A DNA stretch of 64,000 bases from Dipteronia dyeriana (lineage: Eukaryota > Streptophyta > Magnoliopsida > Sapindales > Sapindaceae). Position 1 is the stretch's first letter; every line of letters starts with the position of its first letter. Positions 58,307-64,000 of this stretch are shown here, piece by piece. A program made the position numbers and the translations under genes. Under the pieces are notes generated by a model. It saw nothing but the letters and a program-made list of their open reading frames with translations, did not search any database and was not told the origin of the DNA. The DNA lies in assembly GCA_032871835.1 (NCBI GenBank), contig CM065303.1:59000597-59064596 (forward strand). Reading direction: 5' to 3'.

Positions 58307-60876
58307 CTAGGGTAAAGAAGGCAAGTGCATGATTTCTTGCTCACATCGATTACAAAGAAATATACGAGGAATTTGTTCATTATTAGGAATCCCAACGCAC
58401 CGTGAATGCTGCCAAACTTCGCAAATATCGCACGAGATCATTCGTTCACCATCATCTTCTTGAGTTCCACAAGGACATTCTACTACAATGCAATTAATCA
58501 CTCCATTTTCATACATCAATTCATGTGAAATACCTCTCTCTTTATTACTTCCCTCAAAAATAACTTTTCTTCCCACTTCAACGACCCCGAAAACCAAATC
58601 TGTTCCTTTCGCGTTCAAATTCACAACTGATTCGATTACGAAACTCCTCAATTCCCAATAGAGTTCCCTGAAGCTTGTTTCCACTTCTAACTTTAGTTCA
58701 TCGAATGTAGCATTGTTTTTCAATGTCACACATTCATATGGTGGTATTGTGTTCTTTGTCACTTCATTAGGGTTTTCAATATTTCTTAATAAAACTGTAC
58801 AGAAAAGCTTCAATTTCCCTTCCATGCCCAATTCAACTTTGGATGAAAGCTGATCAAAATCTCCACAATATTCTTTAACAAAGTATTTGGTGTCAAGAAT
58901 GATCCTTGCAGCCACCGATATTCCACTAAAAATCCCTGAGTTTAGAGCCTGCTTTTGGTCTTTGAAGATGTACTTGAACAAGTTTCTCATGTCCTTCATT
59001 AATTGAATTCCTGTAATTTTATACCGAGTCTTTATTTTTGAATTGCTGAGAAGCAAATCCTGGTCAGGAAATAGGTTGGAAATGTCTTCCAAGCTATACT
59101 CAAGAACCTTTGTGACCGGATTCAAACTTCGACGAACCAAGTACTTTCCTACTATGTGGTTTCCAAGTGATTTCAGCACAAAATCTAGCAACCCCGTATC
59201 ACCAATATAAGCTCGAGCAACGTCCCGAACTTCTTGCCTGGAAACCCACCTGGATTCAGCCCTTTTCAGTGCTTCAACAATCACTCGAGTCGCCATGTCA
59301 ACTCTCTTTGCAGACCATCTACATGTAGTTTCCACCAAGACTCCCGGATTGTAGGTTCCAATGCAATTTTCTTTGGGAAGTCGGGGCTTGAGCTCCAACA
59401 AGAAGTGAAATAGGTCACCAAGTGTAACCAAAGAACAGTCTGATAATGTTAGGTATCTTGAGAAAATGAGTGTAATGTCTTGATTAGATGTTCCAAGAAT
59501 ATGATTGATAAGCAAGCACAGAGGCGTAGCTTGAATTGCTTCTATGGCTTTTTGGTACATAGGTTGATTAACGCCAAAGCTCCCACGTCCGAACTTGTAG
59601 CCCCAACGACCAAACCAAGGCTCGCCGTATGCTACTGCATGAAGAAGCCTCAATTCCATGCCCCTTTTCCTTGAAATGTCATACAAACTCACTTTCCTAC
59701 CAAATTAATGTGTCATCAATCTTAAAATGCACCTTAAATTAGGAGGCTTACTTAATAGGCTTTATTACTCCTCAAAATTCATATTATAGACTAAAATAAT
59801 TAAAAATTTAATTGAATTTACCTCTCTTAAGTTTTAATTGAGATTAATTTGGCAAATTAAGTTGTAAAATATGAATAATTTTATAAATTTAAAATTTAAG
59901 TTTGGTAATAGCATTATTTTTTTTTATTAAAAAAAATGCTAACCCTTGCATACATCTACATTTTAGCTCAAAAATAGTATTTAAACATGAAATTAAACAA
60001 GTAAACATATATACCTAATTGATTATTTCCTATAAAGAATAGCAAGACTAACCTTGCTCGCAATCCGGTGCACAGACGATCCCAGAAATGCATGAGATGT
60101 TGTCCAGTCAAGTCCGAGCCACTTTCAACCCCATTGAGACAAAGCAAATGCCCTAATCCATTAGGGTGAAAGACACCATGCATGATATGGTCTTGTAATT
60201 CCACCAAGTTTGACTTAACAGCTTCGTCGTTGTCTCCACAGTTTAAAAAAGCAGCCACCATGTTTTTTGAGGGCAAAATGAAGTGATACTTCTTATTGCA
60301 AATCATATTGTGACCCCAACCTGAGTTATCATCGAATTCAATCACTAAAATTGTAAGAAACCCATTAGAAGACTTTTTATACGATAAAATTTTAAACAAG
60401 TACTATTCTCATGAGTAATTGTGACATTTCTTAATATGTACACTTATAAAGTACACCATAACGTAATGCATGTTCATTGTTATTTAAGAAGAAGTTCTAC
60501 CTATAACACAGAAATGTCAATTAATAGAATCGACTAAAAAACAGGAGAAGTAAAGACATTAAAGGATTAAGACTTAACCAACATATTGGCAGATTTTGCA
60601 CTGATGGTTGATTGATGCTCCAGTTGGTTCTTCGACAACAAACAACAATATATGAATAGGAGGATGGCGGTGGACTTCAAGTTGAAACGACCAGCTTTGC
60701 GTTCCATCACATAAATTCCTCTCAAAACTTCCAAATTCCAAAAGCGTTTTTACATTGTGTCTAAATGACCCAACAAACTCAACCGGGTAGCCATTTTCAC
60801 AAAAGCTCTTGAACCTGAAAATTCTGTCTCCTCTCTTCCTCTTTTTGCACCCATTATTTACCTCCAAATGCGACAT
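58307..60876 (-). CDS. MS1: PHD-finger transcriptional regulator, MALE STERILITY 1 (MS1)-like
   Basis: Three exons on the minus strand: 60876-60579, 60320-60053 and 59696-58307. They join in frame to 651 codons plus stop (1956 nt); donors are G/GTTAAG and AAG/GTTAGT, acceptors CTCAG and GGTAG. The N-terminus KKRKRGDRIFRFKSF is a basic, nuclear-localisation-like start shared with MS1. WSFQLEVHRHPP, CKICQYVGWGHN, GVFHPNGLGHLLCLNG and YGEPWFGRWGYKFGRGSFGV are family landmarks. The C-terminus (residues about 596-640) is a complete C4HC3 PHD finger (CPC, CDIC, WQHSRC, CNRC). MS1 is a nuclear regulator of tapetum development and pollen wall formation; size and three-exon structure fit. MMD1/DUET-type paralogs are less likely given the N-terminus. 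This is the only intact gene seen. Confidence 0.9.
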
Positions 60877-61214
60877 TTTCTACAGTGAACTGATCAAAGA
60901 AACCAAGGAAGAAGAAGGATCGTTTTGGAAGAAAAAACGGTAAGGGAATATTAAGTTTATGAAATGGGACATCTTAGATATACTGCTTGGTCACACCGTT
61001 AGTGCCAGGAAATAAAATTGGATCAGAGGTAGTGAAATTGAGGTATGGGGAGGTCACTGTTTGCATGATTTGTTTTCAAAATAGGGTGCTTTGCAAATCT
61101 ATCGCGGCTACGTATGACATGATGTTAATTAAAGGTTACATGCATTGCTCGTGCAACTGTCTGTAGAATTAAAATTCCTTTCTTTCCCGGCAAATTCTGT
61201 GGTGGGATATGTTG

Positions 61215-61215
<1 letters not shown>
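60877..61215 (-). promoter_or_regulatory. 5' flank of the MS1-like gene
   Basis: Directly upstream (minus strand) is a CT/TTC-rich stretch (60895-60925), common in plant 5' leaders. I see no clear TATA box in this interval. A 34-base T run at 61217-61250 separates it from more distal sequence. Confidence 0.35.

Positions 61216-61216
<1 letters not shown>

Positions 61217-61250
<34 letters not shown>
61217..61250. repeat. poly-T run
   Basis: Thirty-four consecutive T, followed by AACAGGC. It could be the A tail of a minus-strand retroposon or a plain homopolymer; its length is uncertain in any assembly. Confidence 0.9.
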
Positions 61251-61254
<4 letters not shown>

Positions 61255-61586
61255 GGCATAAACGCAGCACTTCTTGGCCAACTACTCCACAAATATATAT
61301 ACTTTCATAAGTCAGTTACCAAGTATGCTAGCACATAAAGCATCTCTTGTGGGACAAACATAAAATAAAGACTAAGAGGAGAAACAGAAAATGTGAGGGG
61401 AATCGGTCATAATAGTCCTTAGATTAAGGTGCCGTCAGCGATTTATCAATTGTCCAAGTCTCATAACCAGTTATTTAAATCGCAAAATCAACGGTCGATC
61501 TAGATCTTTAAAATCATCCACATTGCTCATCAACTGCCAAGTAAGTATATTAACTGTGCAAGTCGTGGAAAGGAAGGGAGTATTGT

Positions 61587-62195
61587 AAATAACCCTTGAG
61601 TTTTGATTAATTTCCAAACAAAACCCTATGATTTAAACAATCAGAAAAAAAAATTATCATTTATTGTTTGTCCGTTGACTTTAATTAAATCTAATTAAAT
61701 ATGATTATTTAAGTATTTTTTTACAATTAAAATAAAATAATGATATATATATACTAAAAATATATTAGAAAATAAAAAATAAATATTTAAAATTATACCA
61801 TAACAAAGCAATAAAAGCATTCAAAAATTTAAATTAAACATAATTATTTTAAAATATAACAAATATATTGATGAGATGCTCAAAGTCATATATTCATCTT
61901 CATAATATGAATTTCTTCTCCATAGTTTTTACTTTTTATTTCTATATCAAATATTTTTTTTTTTTTTTAAATTTAAAGGTTTTATTTTTTTTCTTTTTTA
62001 TTTATAATATAAAAATTATTTTATTATTATTATAATATTTCGGTTTATAATAAAGGCTTTTAATTGTCACATTTGATTTTAGCTAAAGTCAATGGTAGTA
62101 GTTTTTTTTAGTAACGGTTCAAATCAGAAGATTTGATTTCGCATTTGATGAAAAGTGAATACACTATTTACGATTCTCATATATAAGACTTAAAA
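61587..62195. mobile_element. possible long-TIR non-autonomous element
   Basis: The left end reads TATTGTAAATAACCCTTGAG and continues through GATTTAAAC to CGTTGACTTTA. The right end on the minus strand reads AATCGTAAATAGTG and continues through GATTTGAAC to CATTGACTTTA. The inverted similarity spans roughly 100 bp with many mismatches. The interior is AT-rich and non-coding. A decayed MULE-type MITE would fit. Confidence 0.42.
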
Positions 62196-62594
62196 AAAAA
62201 TAAAAATTACAGTTCTCCGAGAATTAAAATAAAATACATTTTCATTTGCTCCCTGTCTTAATTTGTCTAGGGTTGTGGCCCTCCTATCAAATGCAAAATT
62301 CAATCAAATCAAAATCTTTGTTAGTTCAAGAATGTGATTTGAAATTTGATATACAATTGAAGATTGACTAGAAAATGAGAAAGAGCAAGTTTTTTTTTTC
62401 TAAAGATTTAACTTCTTCGTTGAATTCTTGAGCACAAAATTTACTATGTTTAAAGGAAAATGATCAAAATAGTGACATATCGCCACATGCAGAGGATTCA
62501 GTATAATCAAGTGCACCACAAAGTTGGTGCACCATACATACCGAATGGTTGTGTTTGTTTAGTTTATCTCTTCATAGTGAAAGATGCGTACATG

Positions 62595-64000
62595 TAGGGG
62601 TGGACATTAAGTTCGAAACCGAACCGAACCGAACCGATTTGAATCAAACCAAAAAAAGGGTGTTTGGTTCCATTCGTAAAATGAATTCGGTTTAAACCGG
62701 TTCGAAAAGTGAAAAATAGTTTTTTTTTTCTGTTCAAACCGGTTTGGTTTATCAAAAACCGGTTTGAACCAATTAAACCCCCTATATAAGTAAGAAAAAC
62801 CCTATCAATCTAACACACTTCTGGAATCCTAACACAGCCTTCTGTGGCTGCCCCTCTCATCTCCTACAGTCCTACATCTGATTTCTCTACTTCTCAGTTC
62901 TCTCATCTCCTCGTCTCCGATCGGCTTGCCGCTCGTCTACATTGTCACGCGTCTCCGATCTGCTTTGTTAGTTATTCAAAGAAGGTTTGTCTTCTTTTTC
63001 TAATTTTATTTTTGTCTTATTCTTTTTTGTTTGACGTCTGATGAACGATGTGTCATATGTTTGTCCGATTTGGTAACTGCTCGTCCTATTTGCTCGTGTT
63101 CATGTCCATTCAAAGCTTCAACGATACAACTTTCAGTTTAGCTTATCAGATTTACTCTTCTTCAGCTCATTTGGTTGCTTCAATACTTAGATGTTGTCAC
63201 TTGTCTTGTTGATTAATCAAGTGTTGAAGCTGTTTTTTTTAATTCCTAAATAAATTTAATAAAGAAAAAAGTAACAATTTTATTTTTATATAGTTATTTT
63301 GTTTTAAAAAAAATGTATGTTTTGTATCTCTTTTAGACCGAGGTAGAACAATCTGTAAAAAGGATGTCATAATTGGATTCATCATTGTGGCATTTGTGGC
63401 AGTGGTCCTTTCTTGCTTGCAATTTTGATCCGATTGTTTTTAAAATCGGTGCTAGAAAATCTTAACTTGAACTCGGTTTGATTTCATTTCATCTTCAATT
63501 TGCATAAGTAACTACCAATATACCTTTGTCTAACATAAATCATTGTTGGCTCCATGATGATCTTAAATAGAAACATCTGTCATTGGATTATATATGTTAT
63601 TTTAATTGGTGGAATGCATGGTTTGGAAACTGCATCAAATAAAGGGGCATCTTCAAGTAGCCAACCCAATGTCAAAAATATAAAGGGGAAGTTGGAATTA
63701 TTTTACTGTCTTTATTTGTTTGATTTGGATTGTAATTTTGATTTTGGAGTTTAGATTTGAATTGTAATTTTTATTTGGAGTTTGAATTTGGATTGTAATA
63801 TTTATTTGGAGCTTGAATGTGTGATTTTGAGTTTTTATCTTAGAAAATTGAAATGTATATCACATTTTCGCTTGTGAAAATTGTACTATGTCAGTATGTT
63901 AGTAGTATATCAAAAAATTGAATTTTAGAATTATTCTATTTGTGATTTTTTTTGAATGAATTATAAATTAAATTTTATTAGTTAATAGCTCTGTTTGATT
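62595..64000 (+). mobile_element. probable deleted hAT-type element, right end outside window
   Basis: Starts TAGGGGTGGACATTAAGTTC followed by repeated CCGAA and its inverse (AACCGGTTCG, AAACCGGTTTGG), a pattern typical of hAT subterminal regions. A promoter-like CCCCTATATAAG (62778) and a leader follow. Around 63615-63690 is ETASNKGASSSSQPNVKNIK, a Ser-rich stretch of the kind at the start of hAT transposases, then a TTTGGATTGTAAT.TTTATTTGGAG tandem repeat (63720-63830). The transposase body is absent. The class is inferred from these resemblances. Confidence 0.4.

Noticed and set aside
59480..59674. Plus-strand open frame within the MS1-like gene
   Set aside because: Antisense shadow of the third MS1 exon.
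1..64000. Endogenous pararetrovirus or other viral insert
   Set aside because: All reverse-transcriptase regions lie in Ty1/copia order with LTRs; no movement protein, coat protein or pararetroviral domain order was seen.

Overview
This is a repeat-dense eudicot plant nuclear segment with one apparently intact host gene. The plant origin rests on the three-exon PHD-finger gene of the MALE STERILITY 1 type, a FAR1-type gene, Ty1/copia elements of plant lineages, and Mutator-like elements (MULEs) that carry a Ulp1-type protease gene. Introns, AT-rich spacers and TA microsatellites agree. There are no bacterial operons, CRISPR arrays, rRNA genes or recognisable tRNA genes.

Layout. 1-5881 is the 3' part of a Tork/TNT1-94-like copia element, broken by a solo LTR (282-1853, 5-bp duplication GAGTG). 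6434-15277 is a complete MULE with a perfect 9-bp target duplication. Its two genes converge: a DUF1985/Ulp1-like protease gene (+) and a MuDR-type transposase gene (-). 15880-32461 is a decayed FAR1-like gene on the minus strand. It is split into four pieces by a copia element (16308-22512, with a MITE in one LTR), a solo LTR (23612-26399, itself split by a CACTA-type element) and another copia element (26694-32064). Each insertion has its target duplication. 33509-42400 is a second copy of the MULE family in the opposite orientation, again with a perfect 9-bp duplication. 42410-46538 is non-coding. 46539-57745 is a long-LTR copia element, split by a solo LTR (50462-53202) and followed by a partial second copy of its own 5' region. 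58307-60876 is the MS1-like gene (minus strand, 651 codons plus stop). 60877-64000 is spacer with an inverted-repeat element and a probable deleted hAT-type element.

The most unusual signal is in the two MULEs. Each convergent gene has a short 5' exon close to the element end and a first intron ending just before its start codon. All four of these introns (two genes in two elements) are filled with tandem arrays of the same motif, GATCGAGC followed by a T run, in one fixed orientation relative to the whole element. Arrays of this kind at both ends of a Ulp1-carrying MULE are not something I recognise as described.

Apart from the MS1-like gene, every coding region carries stops or frameshifts. 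In the first copia element most stops could arise by C-to-T or G-to-A transition, as expected for long-methylated DNA. All splice sites and domain calls come from reading the sequence by eye. No database search was run.
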